This document shows positions 41,452 to 50,626 of a stretch of DNA of 64,000 nucleotides, in pieces. The stretch comes from Nitrospirales bacterium LBB_01 (GTDB lineage Bacteria > Nitrospirota > Thermodesulfovibrionia > Thermodesulfovibrionales > Magnetobacteriaceae): positions 2,790,001 to 2,854,000 of the forward strand of contig CP049016.1 in the NCBI GenBank assembly GCA_004376055.2, written 5' to 3'. Under the pieces are notes generated by a model that saw only the letters and a list, made by a program, of their open reading frames with translations, ran no database searches and had not been told where the DNA came from. Position 1 is the first letter of the stretch; each line of letters begins with the position of its first letter. A program made the position numbers and the translations under genes.

Positions 41452-43941
41452 TTAAATCACAACCGACAAATGAACCCCAAGGTTTTTGTAGTTAGAGAGC
41501 CAAAGCTCGGCTGTCTTATCGCCAAAAGCTGCACGCTCTTTTAAACTATCCATGTGCTCTTTCCCAATAATAAAATATGAGTTCTGAGCGCTCCACAAAT
41601 CAGGCTCAATCCCTATAGAAGTTAAAGACTCAAGCACCCCCGCTATTTTTTCATACAACTCGGCGTACTCCCATTGATTCTTTAAAGCATCCATCAAGTA
41701 GTTAACGTGTTTTGTCGCATAGAGATTAAGTCTTTCCTTGTCTATATGTACATCCCATCGTTTTACCTCAGAGACTGCGTCTTTTAGTTTTTCCGCATCA
41801 AGAAACCTCTCCTCCAATACACTTTCAAGGTCCCTCTTAAGCACATACACAAGCGCTATGGAAAGGGACTCAGGAAGCGGAATATCCAGTCCCCTGTGGA
41901 AATTCATAAGAGAAATATTGCTTTCACAAATCTGTCTATAGAGGCTGTCAATTTTTTCATACGAGCGTAGAAGTATCTCATCAAGGACTTTTCTCTGCTC
42001 ATCCTTAAACAAGTGCCACAGTGAGTAGTGACTGTCACCAAAGCGTTCGTGCATAATCCTTACAGAATAAGGAATGCGGCCTTTTTCAAATGAGTCAAAG
42101 ACCTCTTTTCTAACGAACGAAAACTCCTCCTGTGTGGTGTAGTCGGCAAGGGCACAGTTTACGCCGTGTTCTCCTCTAAAGACAAAGAACTGAAACATCT
42201 GCTCATCCCATGTGTTTTCTGAAAATATTTTTAAGGTGCCGGCAGCAATCCTCAGTCTCCCTGAGCGTTTCTCATCATAATACAGAGTTTCCACCTGATA
42301 GTTATACACTTTTACCTTTGGCGGATAGTGTTCAAATATTGATGAGATAGCAAAATGAGCGCCTGCACGCTGAAGATCAACCTTCTGGGGCTTTACAAAC
42401 ATCTCGTAAGCATATTCCCCAGCGCCATAGACATTACTCTCAGCCTCCCTGAGTTTATTTATAAACTCGCCCTCTAAGGTGCTGCCATCAATAAACCCTC
42501 CGGCATACTGCATGGCAAGCGCTGCATAAGCCATAGACTGCACTGTTTCTATTCCTGAGATTTCATCAAAAAACCACCCGCAGCTGGTAAACATGTACAT
42601 GGCGTTTTTTTGCATTTCCATAAGTTTAAGCACAAGGCGACACTCCTCAATGGTTAACTCCCTGAGAGCGTGGCGGTTTATAAAATTGCTGAGACTATCC
42701 TTGTCGCTTACTAACAGACACTCTACATAGTCATCCCGTGCCTTCCACGGCTCTTTCAGATATTTTTTACCTCCATCCTCAAACACATCTGCAAGCCTGT
42801 CTCTTACAACATCCATTGCCTGCCTAAGCGGCGCTCTCCAGTGCTGTGTCCACTCCTGCTGCATACCGGAGTTGCAGCCGCAGTGTTCTTTCCACCGGCC
42901 TACGCCGTGAATACAGCTCCATGAGGAGTTGTCATATATTTTAACCTCATAAATAGGCTGGTGCATTTCCATAAATTGACCGTAGTTCGTGAGTTTAACT
43001 ATATCCTGTCCGTGGTACTGCCCCTGTTCAAAGAGGTGGAGGCAGTAGGTCAGAGCCATTTCGCCGTTTCTGTGGTGATGACCGTAGGTCTCTCCGTCTG
43101 TGGCTATGTGGATAAGCTGCTGGTGCTCTCTCTCGTCTGAGATAGCGCCCATCAGTCTCTCTACAAAATTTTCACCGCTATTAAGGAGCCCAGAAAAGGC
43201 GATATCTGAGGAAATAGGGCCGTCATAGAAAAACAGGTTTATAGTCTTACCTGATGGCAGGTTACAAAGATATACGGTTGAGGGGTCAATTCTGCCATTG
43301 CTGACGTCAGTCCATGGGTCAAGGGCAGGCTCATTATCGTCATCCTGAGAGAAATCTTCACGATTAGGTATCTCATCCGGCACAATCTTTTTTACCATAG
43401 AGGCCTGCCTCGGAGCTAGTATCGTAAACTTTATACCGTGTTCCACTAAGATTTCAAGAGTTTCCAGATCAACGGCCGTCTCAGGAAGCCACATCCCCTC
43501 AGGCATTCGGTTAAACCGATACTTGAAATCTTCAATAGCCCACACAACCTGAGTGATCTTGTCTCTTTCGTTAGATAGCGGCATAATCATGTGGTTATAG
43601 CACTGGGCAAGAGCAGAGCCGTGCCCGGAAAATCTCTTCATGCTTAACTTATCGGCTTCAAGAATCGCTTCATAGACGTCAGGGCGGTGTCTTTGTAGCC
43701 ATGACAGCAAAGTTGGCCCAAAGTTAAAACTTATCCTTGAGTAATTATTTACAATATCTGTAATTTTTCCAAAACTATCCAGCATCCTTGAGGCGGTGTT
43801 TGGGGCATAACACTCAGCCGTAATACGTTCATTCCAGTCGTGGTATGGGTAGGCCGAATCCTGAAACTCAACCTCGCCAAGCCACGGATTTTCCCTCGGC
43901 GGCTGATAAAAGTGCCCGTGTATGCAAACATATTTTTCCAT
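41452..43941 (-). CDS. glycoside hydrolase family 57 protein
   Basis: An 829-residue protein. The GH57 barrel starts with CIHGHFYQPPRENPWL and continues with HGSALAQCYNHMIMPL, PEGMWLPETAVDLETLEILVEHG (motif containing the nucleophile-type glutamate) and HIATDGETYGHHHRNGE (the DGE acid motif). A DUF3536 region makes up the C-terminal 450 residues. The family includes alpha-amylases and glycogen-branching enzymes, so glycogen or alpha-glucan metabolism is likely. It has no signal peptide. Confidence 0.9.
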   Translation of the reverse strand: MEKYVCIHGHFYQPPRENPWLGEVEFQDSAYPYHDWNERITAECYAPNTASRMLDSFGKITDIVNNYSRISFNFGPTLLSWLQRHRPDVYEAILEADKLSMKRFSGHGSALAQCYNHMIMPLSNERDKITQVVWAIEDFKYRFNRMPEGMWLPETAVDLETLEILVEHGIKFTILAPRQASMVKKIVPDEIPNREDFSQDDDNEPALDPWTDVSNGRIDPSTVYLCNLPSGKTINLFFYDGPISSDIAFSGLLNSGENFVERLMGAISDEREHQQLIHIATDGETYGHHHRNGEMALTYCLHLFEQGQYHGQDIVKLTNYGQFMEMHQPIYEVKIYDNSSWSCIHGVGRWKEHCGCNSGMQQEWTQHWRAPLRQAMDVVRDRLADVFEDGGKKYLKEPWKARDDYVECLLVSDKDSLSNFINRHALRELTIEECRLVLKLMEMQKNAMYMFTSCGWFFDEISGIETVQSMAYAALAMQYAGGFIDGSTLEGEFINKLREAESNVYGAGEYAYEMFVKPQKVDLQRAGAHFAISSIFEHYPPKVKVYNYQVETLYYDEKRSGRLRIAAGTLKIFSENTWDEQMFQFFVFRGEHGVNCALADYTTQEEFSFVRKEVFDSFEKGRIPYSVRIMHERFGDSHYSLWHLFKDEQRKVLDEILLRSYEKIDSLYRQICESNISLMNFHRGLDIPLPESLSIALVYVLKRDLESVLEERFLDAEKLKDAVSEVKRWDVHIDKERLNLYATKHVNYLMDALKNQWEYAELYEKIAGVLESLTSIGIEPDLWSAQNSYFIIGKEHMDSLKERAAFGDKTAELWLSNYKNLGVHLSVVI

Positions 43942-44129
43942 CTCATGCCCCTTGTATGCTTTATTTGCAATTTCTGTAATCTATAGGTCATCTCTATTAT
44001 AGAACCCGCAAGGGTTAATTCTCAAGGGGGTTTGCTGAAATATGAATATGTCAGATTATACATCTTGATTTTATTGGAGCTGTGGTATATTATACAGAAA
44101 CTAACGATTAAGCAAATTGATGGAGGGTT

Positions 44130-44798
44130 ATGGCCATGATAACATCTAAGGACGTTGCTGACGGGGAGATGATGTTGACCCCAAAGCATAACGGTGTGCC
44201 TTTTGTTATGGAAAACAAAGCTGCATCCATCCGTTTTGATGGTTTTTTTGTTGATATTAGCTCCGCTTTAATTGTCAAACTTAATGACAAGAGATTAAAC
44301 AGTGGTACTGAGGATTATTTCACTGTTGGCGACAGCATGGATATAAGTTTTTCATTGTGCGATAGATTTTATTTTTTTAAGTCGCAAGTTACAACTGTAA
44401 TAAAAGAACCCACGTTGTTGGTGGGTTTAAGCTGCCCTGAAAAAATTGAAGAGTATGAACGCCGCAGAGCTGACAGGGTCGACTGTAAATTACCTTGCAA
44501 AATAATATTGAAAAATAACAAAATTAAAGCCATTGTAACAAACATTAGTAACTCGGGCTGCAAGTGCGAACTCTACGAATCCAGCCTCATTGACAAAGCG
44601 TCTATGCACTTTTTCTACGAAGACAATTGTTCTGTAAATGTTTTAGTACCTGTCAAAGGGACTGCAAATGAACAGAGTTTTAATGGAAAGCTGAGGTATT
44701 TTAAGGAATCTGACAATTCGTATGAGGTGGGAGTTGAGTTCTGTTTTGCCAATGCTGAGGAAATTGCAGCTTTGGAGACTATTGTAAACATCGCTTAA
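44130..44798 (+). CDS. PilZ domain protein
   Basis: A 222-residue protein. The C-terminal half (about 108-215) is a PilZ domain with the c-di-GMP motifs ERRRADRVDC (RxxxR) and NISNSGCKC ((D/N)xSxxG). The N-terminal half has an YcgR-like beta domain (DGVPFVMENKAAS-type start; precise family unsure). It has the GGAGGGTT site. It could read the c-di-GMP level set by the HD-GYP protein at 26.4 kb, for motility or surface behaviour. Confidence 0.82.
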   Translation: MAMITSKDVADGEMMLTPKHNGVPFVMENKAASIRFDGFFVDISSALIVKLNDKRLNSGTEDYFTVGDSMDISFSLCDRFYFFKSQVTTVIKEPTLLVGLSCPEKIEEYERRRADRVDCKLPCKIILKNNKIKAIVTNISNSGCKCELYESSLIDKASMHFFYEDNCSVNVLVPVKGTANEQSFNGKLRYFKESDNSYEVGVEFCFANAEEIAALETIVNIA

Positions 44799-44891
44799 CA
44801 ATCTATCGTCACACATAGCATCACAATCTTCTGCGTTTACCTGCCGTTTCTATATGTAACGAAAAGCCCGGAAAGTTACATATAGATTTTT

Positions 44892-46237
44892 ATGCAAAAA
44901 GAGTTTTATACTTTGCTAATGAAAAAAGACCTTAGTTATTTTCATTCAGGCAGCATTAAGAAACAATATGGATACGAGAGCTTTTCGCCATCTTTAATAA
45001 ACAGGCCGTATAAATGGAAAGACAACAAGATAGACATACTGTTGGAAAGTGCTGTGTTTCATATAGGGGAGTTGAATGCCTACTCGCTGCTTGTGCCGGA
45101 TATAGACTTTTTCATTCGTATGTATATATTTAAGGAGGCCGCTAAATCAAACCGGATAGAAGGAACAATGACTGATATAGACGATGCAGTTATGCCGCAA
45201 GAGGAGATAAAACCGGAAAATTTAGACGATTGGCAAGAGGTTAAAAACTATACAGAGGCTATGAATTATGCAATAAAAAAGTTGGAAACATTGCCTGTTT
45301 CTATGAGACTGCTTAAGGAGACGCATAAGATATTATTAACCGGTGTGAGGGGTGAGAGCAAGCTGCCCGGAGAGATTAGAAGCAGTCAAAATTGGATAGG
45401 CGGTTCTAATCTTAACGATGCTTATTTTATTCCCCCCCACCAAGATGAGCTGCCTGAATTGTTATCTGATTTGGAAAGATTCTTACACAATGACAGCTTA
45501 GACATCCCAAATCTGATAAAAACAGCCATAGCCCATTACCAGTTTGAAACAATTCATCCTTTTTTGGATGGGAATGGTCGTATTGGGCGCCTGTTGATAA
45601 CATTATATCTTGTAAGCAAGGGGTTTTTAAAAAAGCCAACTCTGTATCTGTCTGATTTTTTAGAAAAGAATAAAGACTTAAATGCTTATTGAGTTAACTC
45701 CTGTAATTTTTTTTCAGTTAGCAAATGATACAGTTAAAAGGACTGGATTCCCGCTCGTAGGCGGGAATGACAAAGGGGGTAATTTCTTTTTCTTGTCATT
45801 CCTGCGAAGGCAGGAATCCATTTTTTTGTTTGCGGAGCTAACTGCATATGAAATAAGACTTATATTATGAATGTCTGACTATTGTCAGGAAGTCTCACAG
45901 ATTGGAGCATTGGATAAAGTTTTTTTTAAACGGCTGCATAGAAACAGCTAAAAGCGGACGCTCCACTTTGGAGAAAATTATAAAATTAAGACAAGAGGAT
46001 GAGGCTAAATTGTTTAAGCTAGGTAAAAGGTCAAAGACCGCTCACAATTTGCTAAAATTATTGTATTCCTATCCCTTCTCCTCAATCCCCTTTATCAGCA
46101 GAGAGCTAAAAATATCGCACCAAAGCGCAAGTAAAATTATCGCCGAATTTCAGAAATCAGGGATATTAAGAGAAACCACCGGTTATAGCAGAAACCGTAT
46201 TTTTGTGTATGATGAGTATATGAAATTATTTCGCTGA
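44892..46237 (+). pseudogene. Fic family protein, split by a mobile repeat
   Basis: The first part (to 45692) has the Fic core with [12 protein letters not shown] and the inhibitory helix KSNRIEGT upstream, and ends after NKDL with three element-coded residues. The second part resumes after the element as YYECLTIVRKSHRLEHW and runs to a C-terminal winged helix at 46237. Removing 182 bases (element plus one 8-bp duplication) gives an unbroken frame of 387 codons. The intact protein would be an AMP-transferring enzyme with HTH. The truncated first part still contains the full catalytic motif and may be made. Confidence 0.9.
45681..45854. mobile_element. MITE-like repeat, GAGTTAACTC family, copy 3, inside the Fic gene
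   Basis: A 174-bp element flanked by AAGACTTA at 45673-45680 and 45855-45862. The ends are AATGCTTATTGAGTTAACTCC and the reverse complement of GGAGCTAACTGCATATGAAAT; the inner palindrome is CTGGATTCCCGC / GCAGGAATCCA. The host gene shows exactly where it went in, so the ends and the 8-bp duplication are well defined. Confidence 0.9.
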
Positions 46238-46296
46238 TTAAAATCGCTGAAAAACATTTGTTTACAAATTACTGTTATTTTTGTTAAATTTATACC

Positions 46297-46533
46297 ATGC
46301 CGGATGGTGTGATAATGGTGGTAATCTTAATGGTGTTTGCCTTTATAATAAATTTACCTTTTGGTTACCGCAGATCAAGAGAGAGAAGGAAGTCTCCTAA
46401 ATGGTTTATGTACATACACATACCGATACCGTTTGTTGTGCTGATGCGGTATAATCTGCACATGGATATACGGTATCTGCCGCTTTCGCTTGCGGCCTCC
46501 ATTGTGGGGCAGTATATCGGGGGCAGGTTGTGA
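46297..46533 (+). CDS. small conserved-type membrane protein
   Basis: A 78-residue protein with a first helix at about 5-22, a basic loop FGYRRSRERRKSPKW, and a second helix at about 38-52 plus a weakly hydrophobic end with SIVGQYIGGRL. The basic loop puts both ends outside the cytoplasm. It lies 32 bases upstream of the resB gene and is probably part of the cytochrome c maturation operon. No function is known to me. Confidence 0.7.
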   Translation: MPDGVIMVVILMVFAFIINLPFGYRRSRERRKSPKWFMYIHIPIPFVVLMRYNLHMDIRYLPLSLAASIVGQYIGGRL

Positions 46534-46565
46534 TCATACTGAAACATTATCGGAACATTTGCTAA

Positions 46566-47993
46566 ATGGAAAAATCAGCTAAAAAAAGCGGTTCAGTTGT
46601 TGATAAAGTTTGGGAACTTTTCTCATCCGTTAAACTTGCAGCAGTTTTGATCTTAACCATAGCAATTACCTCCATAGCAGGCACGGTAATTGAGCAGCAG
46701 GCGGAGCCTGCAAAAAACGTCAAACTGTTTGTCAAAATCTTTGGAGACAAACTTGCTCCGTCAATTTATGACGCCTCTGTCGCTCTCGGTCTTATGGACA
46801 TGTATCACTCATGGTGGTTTACCGGTCTTTTGATTCTCTTTTGCACAAACCTTATAATCTGTTCCATAGATAGGCTGCCTAAGATAGCGCGTCTCGTTAA
46901 CGAGGAGCTAAAGCCTATGGAGGAGCCGGCATTTAAGAAATTCACAATTAACAAGGAATACAACCTTCAACGCAGCACAAAAGACGCCACAAGTCAGATA
47001 CTAAAAACCGTGAAATCTCTGGGATTTAACCCTAAAGAGCAGAAAACTTCCGAGGGGCTTCAGTTCTATGGTCAGAAGTGGGGTTTTAGCCGGTATGCCG
47101 TGTATGTGGTTCACATCAGCATAGTTTTGATACTTCTCGGAGCTGTAATCGGCATGAAATTTGGATTTAGCGGCTATCTGTCACTGCCAGAGGGCGAATC
47201 GTCACAGGTAGCATACTCAAGGGATGGTAAAGCGCAGCCTCTTGGGTTTCTAATCGGATGTGATGATTTTACCGTAAATTTCTATAACGATACAGATATG
47301 CCTAAGGAATATATGAGCTGGCTTTCGATATACGAAAACAATAAAGAGGTGATGAGTCAGTCTATAGAGGTAAACAGACCGCTTAAGTACAAGGGATTTA
47401 CGTTTTATCAGGCCAGTTATGGGCCTTTGCCTGATAAGGATGCTCTTATCATTTTAAAGGTAACCCCTGTAGGAGGTAAAACCGAGATAATGTCTCTGCA
47501 CACAGGAGATTACTTTAAAATTCCCGGCACAGGTATTGAGGGTAAGGCTGTGTATTTCTCTACTGCACTTGCCTTCGATAAAGAGACAAAAGAGCCATAT
47601 ACATATTCAAAGATGTTGAATAATCCGGCTGTGTTCATAGAATTTAAAAAGGACGGTAAAGACTTGTTTGAGGGTTGGGTGGCTAAGCGCTATCCAAAAA
47701 CATGGAATCTGCCTGACAACAACACTGTACAGCTGGTGGATTACTGGGGGTATCAATACACGGGGCTGCAGGTCAGAAAAGACCCCGGCGTGTGGGTTGT
47801 GTATCTTGGGTGCCTGACAATGCTGCTTGGTCTTTATGGGGCATTCTTTATGAGTCACAAAAAGCTATGGGTATTGGTTAAAGACAACAAGAGTAATACA
47901 CATGTAATAGTAGCAGCGACAACAAACAAAAATCGTCTGTCATTTGAGGGCGATATATATAAAGCATTTGAAATGCTCACGGGCAAAAGATGA
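46566..47993 (+). CDS. resB: cytochrome c biogenesis protein ResB
   Basis: A 475-residue ResB (Ccs1) of system II, which delivers haem and reduced apocytochrome outside the membrane. It has helices at about 20-42, 78-97, 175-197 and 415-435 and a large outer domain between the last two. Signatures are WELFSSVKLAAVLILTIAI, SWWFTGLLILFCTNLIICS, and GFTFYQASYGP near residue 280. It is paired with the next gene. It would serve the tetrahaem cytochrome at 19.4 kb. Confidence 0.93.
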   Translation: MEKSAKKSGSVVDKVWELFSSVKLAAVLILTIAITSIAGTVIEQQAEPAKNVKLFVKIFGDKLAPSIYDASVALGLMDMYHSWWFTGLLILFCTNLIICSIDRLPKIARLVNEELKPMEEPAFKKFTINKEYNLQRSTKDATSQILKTVKSLGFNPKEQKTSEGLQFYGQKWGFSRYAVYVVHISIVLILLGAVIGMKFGFSGYLSLPEGESSQVAYSRDGKAQPLGFLIGCDDFTVNFYNDTDMPKEYMSWLSIYENNKEVMSQSIEVNRPLKYKGFTFYQASYGPLPDKDALIILKVTPVGGKTEIMSLHTGDYFKIPGTGIEGKAVYFSTALAFDKETKEPYTYSKMLNNPAVFIEFKKDGKDLFEGWVAKRYPKTWNLPDNNTVQLVDYWGYQYTGLQVRKDPGVWVVYLGCLTMLLGLYGAFFMSHKKLWVLVKDNKSNTHVIVAATTNKNRLSFEGDIYKAFEMLTGKR

Positions 47994-48024
47994 TAAGCGG
48001 AGTGGTTTTTATGAAGGGAGGTAA

Positions 48025-49101
48025 ATGATGGGAAGCCCACAATTTTTTGGAGCAGCAGAGGTCGGTTATTTTTTTGCAATGATGGTCTATATTGCGTGCT
48101 TTGTGTTTCGCAGTGACAGCGTAGGCAAAGCAGCCACAGTGATAACTTCTGTTTCTTTTGTCTCACAAACTGCTGCAATACTGCTTAGATGGTTTGAGTC
48201 CTATCAGATGGGTATTGGCAGAGCGCCTCTTACCAATTTGTACGAATCGCTTGAGTTTTTCGTTTGGTGCTTAATCTTAGGGTATCTGATAATAGAGTTT
48301 AAATATAAAACCCGTTCCTTTGGCGCTTTTGTGACACCTGTTGCCGGTTTAGCGCTTGGGTTTATAGACTTAACTGCAATGAGGACAACTATAGAGCCGC
48401 TTGTGCCGGCTTTGCAGAGCAACTGGCTTTTAGCTCATGTTACGATGAGTTTTATATCCTACTCTGCTTTTGGATTGTCTTTTGCCGTTGCCATGATGTA
48501 TCTGATAATGAATTCTGAGAACAGAAAGGGTTCGGCATATTGGTTTTGGACAATAATGGGGAGCATATTTGTATCCGTACTTGCGGCTATGCTGATAGAT
48601 TACCTTAATTACCATATACTTCAGACCTCAGTTGCTGGAGACAAGCGTGACATTTTGGGTTCAACTCTCAGAAGCAAATCCTCTGGTGTGAGACTATTTA
48701 GCTATATTGTCGCAGCGATTTTTACTGCGGTTGTGTGGCGGTATGGTGGAGTGTTAAAGCGGACACTTGCTTACTTTAAAATATCTGCGGAGCTTTTGGA
48801 TGAGTTAAACTACAAATTGATAGCGCTTGGGTTTCCGATTTTCACATTGGGCGGGTTGATTTTTGGCGCGGTGTGGGCAGATCAGGCGTGGGGCGTGTAT
48901 TGGAGCTGGGATCCAAAGGAGACATGGTCATTAATAACATGGCTTGCGTACGCATTTTACCTTCATGCCCGCTTTATTAAAGGATGGCGCGGTACAAAGG
49001 TCGCCGTTGTGTCTGTTATAGCGTTTGTAACAGTGGTGTTTACATATCTTGGAGTCAATATATTCCTGTCTGGGTTACACAGCTACGGCGAGATGCCCTG
49101 A
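48025..49101 (+). CDS. ccsA: cytochrome c biogenesis protein CcsA (ResC)
   Basis: A 358-residue multi-helix haem handler of system II. The tryptophan-rich WWD signature is WGVYWSWDPKETWSLITW (about 290-307). Histidines before and after it (LLAHVTMSFISY and YLHARFIKG, LSGLHSYGEMP) are the haem ligands. It starts 31 bases after resB with an AGGGAGGT site. Together they form the CcsBA synthetase. Confidence 0.95.
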   Translation: MMGSPQFFGAAEVGYFFAMMVYIACFVFRSDSVGKAATVITSVSFVSQTAAILLRWFESYQMGIGRAPLTNLYESLEFFVWCLILGYLIIEFKYKTRSFGAFVTPVAGLALGFIDLTAMRTTIEPLVPALQSNWLLAHVTMSFISYSAFGLSFAVAMMYLIMNSENRKGSAYWFWTIMGSIFVSVLAAMLIDYLNYHILQTSVAGDKRDILGSTLRSKSSGVRLFSYIVAAIFTAVVWRYGGVLKRTLAYFKISAELLDELNYKLIALGFPIFTLGGLIFGAVWADQAWGVYWSWDPKETWSLITWLAYAFYLHARFIKGWRGTKVAVVSVIAFVTVVFTYLGVNIFLSGLHSYGEMP

Positions 49102-49117
49102 TTAGAAGGGTAGAGTC

Positions 49118-50473
49118 ATGAGAAGCCTTGGTAAACTGCTGCTTGAGGGTACATTTACCACAGACAAAGAGGATCTTATCTGTTATGGGTATGATGCCTC
49201 TGGACTTGATAATTGTCCTGCAACCGTAGTGTGGCCTATCAACACCCTTGATGTAATCAAGACGGCTAAATTTGCGCGGGAGAACGGGTTAAAGATAATT
49301 CCGAGGGGCGCTGGGAGCGGCATGACAGGTGGTTCAGTGCCGGGAAAAGATTCTCTTGTGCTGAGTTTTGAGAAAATGAACCGCATCCTTGAAGTTGACA
49401 CGGGGAATTTGACAGCAATAGTTGAGCCCGGAGTGATAAACGGTCATCTTCAAGGGGAGCTTGAGGACAGCGGGTTTTTTTATCCCCCTGACCCAGCCAG
49501 TTTAAACATATGCACGATAGGTGGAAATGTCGCTGAAAATGCGGGAGGGCCTCGGGCGCTAAAATATGGCGTAACAAGAGACTACGTGATGCAGATAGAG
49601 GCTGTGCTGCCTGATGGCAGGTTAATTAGCACAGGGGTTGAGACCTCAAAGGGAGTGGTCGGGTATGATCTTACGCGCCTACTTGTAGGCTCTGAGGGAA
49701 CGCTTGCCATGATAACCAAGATACGGCTTAAAATTCTGCCCGCGCCTGAAGCTATTGTCACAATTCTATGCGCTTTTAATAGTATAGAGCAGGCGGGAAA
49801 AACAGTCTCTAAGATAATAGCCTCAGCGCTTTTGCCAAGAACTATGGAGATAATGGATAGGATGACCCTGATGGCCGTAAATAAGTACAAAAACGTAGGG
49901 TTTCCTGAGGATGTAGAGGCGATGCTTTTGATTGAGCTTGACGGCAATCGCAGGGCGATAGTGCAGGATGCTGAGAAAGTCTCTAACATTTGTAATTCTT
50001 TTGAGGGTAAGATAAAAATTGCCGAGGATGCCTCATCACGTGAAATGTTGTGGGAGGCAAGGCGCGCAGTGTCGCCGGCGCTTTATAAAATAAGCCCAAC
50101 TAAGATTAATGAGGATATTGTAGTTCCCATAACGAGGGTAGCTGATATTTTGGTTTCTGTGCAGCGAATTTCCGAAAAATTTGGTATTCCTATCGCATGT
50201 TTTGGTCATGCTGGGGATGGCAACATTCACGTCAATATCATGGTGGACAAAAATAATAAGGAAAGCATAGCAAAATCAGAAAAAATCGTCAGAGAGATAT
50301 TTAAGGCAACACTTGACATGGGAGGGACAATTTCCGGAGAGCACGGGATAGGGCTCACAAAGGCAAAGTATCTTGATATGGAACTTGATGCCGTTAATAT
50401 TGAAATGATGAAGGGAGTAAAGAAATTATTTGACCCTGAAAATATATTAAATCCCGGCAAAGTTTTTCTTTAA
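49118..50473 (+). CDS. glcD: FAD-linked oxidase, glycolate/lactate dehydrogenase GlcD type
   Basis: A 451-residue PCMH-type flavoprotein. The FAD part has IPRGAGSGMTGGSVPG and NVAENAGGPRALKYGVTRDYV; the C-terminal cap has CFGHAGDGNIHVNIM and GEHGIGLTKAKYL ending LFDPENILNPGKVF. It oxidises glycolate, D-lactate or a related 2-hydroxy acid. It follows ccsA by 16 bases and may share the operon. GlcE/GlcF partners are not in view. The 153 bases after it hold nothing recognisable. Confidence 0.9.
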   Translation: MRSLGKLLLEGTFTTDKEDLICYGYDASGLDNCPATVVWPINTLDVIKTAKFARENGLKIIPRGAGSGMTGGSVPGKDSLVLSFEKMNRILEVDTGNLTAIVEPGVINGHLQGELEDSGFFYPPDPASLNICTIGGNVAENAGGPRALKYGVTRDYVMQIEAVLPDGRLISTGVETSKGVVGYDLTRLLVGSEGTLAMITKIRLKILPAPEAIVTILCAFNSIEQAGKTVSKIIASALLPRTMEIMDRMTLMAVNKYKNVGFPEDVEAMLLIELDGNRRAIVQDAEKVSNICNSFEGKIKIAEDASSREMLWEARRAVSPALYKISPTKINEDIVVPITRVADILVSVQRISEKFGIPIACFGHAGDGNIHVNIMVDKNNKESIAKSEKIVREIFKATLDMGGTISGEHGIGLTKAKYLDMELDAVNIEMMKGVKKLFDPENILNPGKVFL

Positions 50474-50626
50474 TAATGAGAATACAAATTTTAACAGAAA
50501 GGCAGCAAAGCGTTCTGAAAGCATGAAATCTCAATCGCCAAGAGGCATAGTTCAGTTAACAGATCCAGCGGCAATGGGTTCTGACACTAAAGTATCGTCA
50601 TGATTACAACAACGCAGAGCCTTTCA

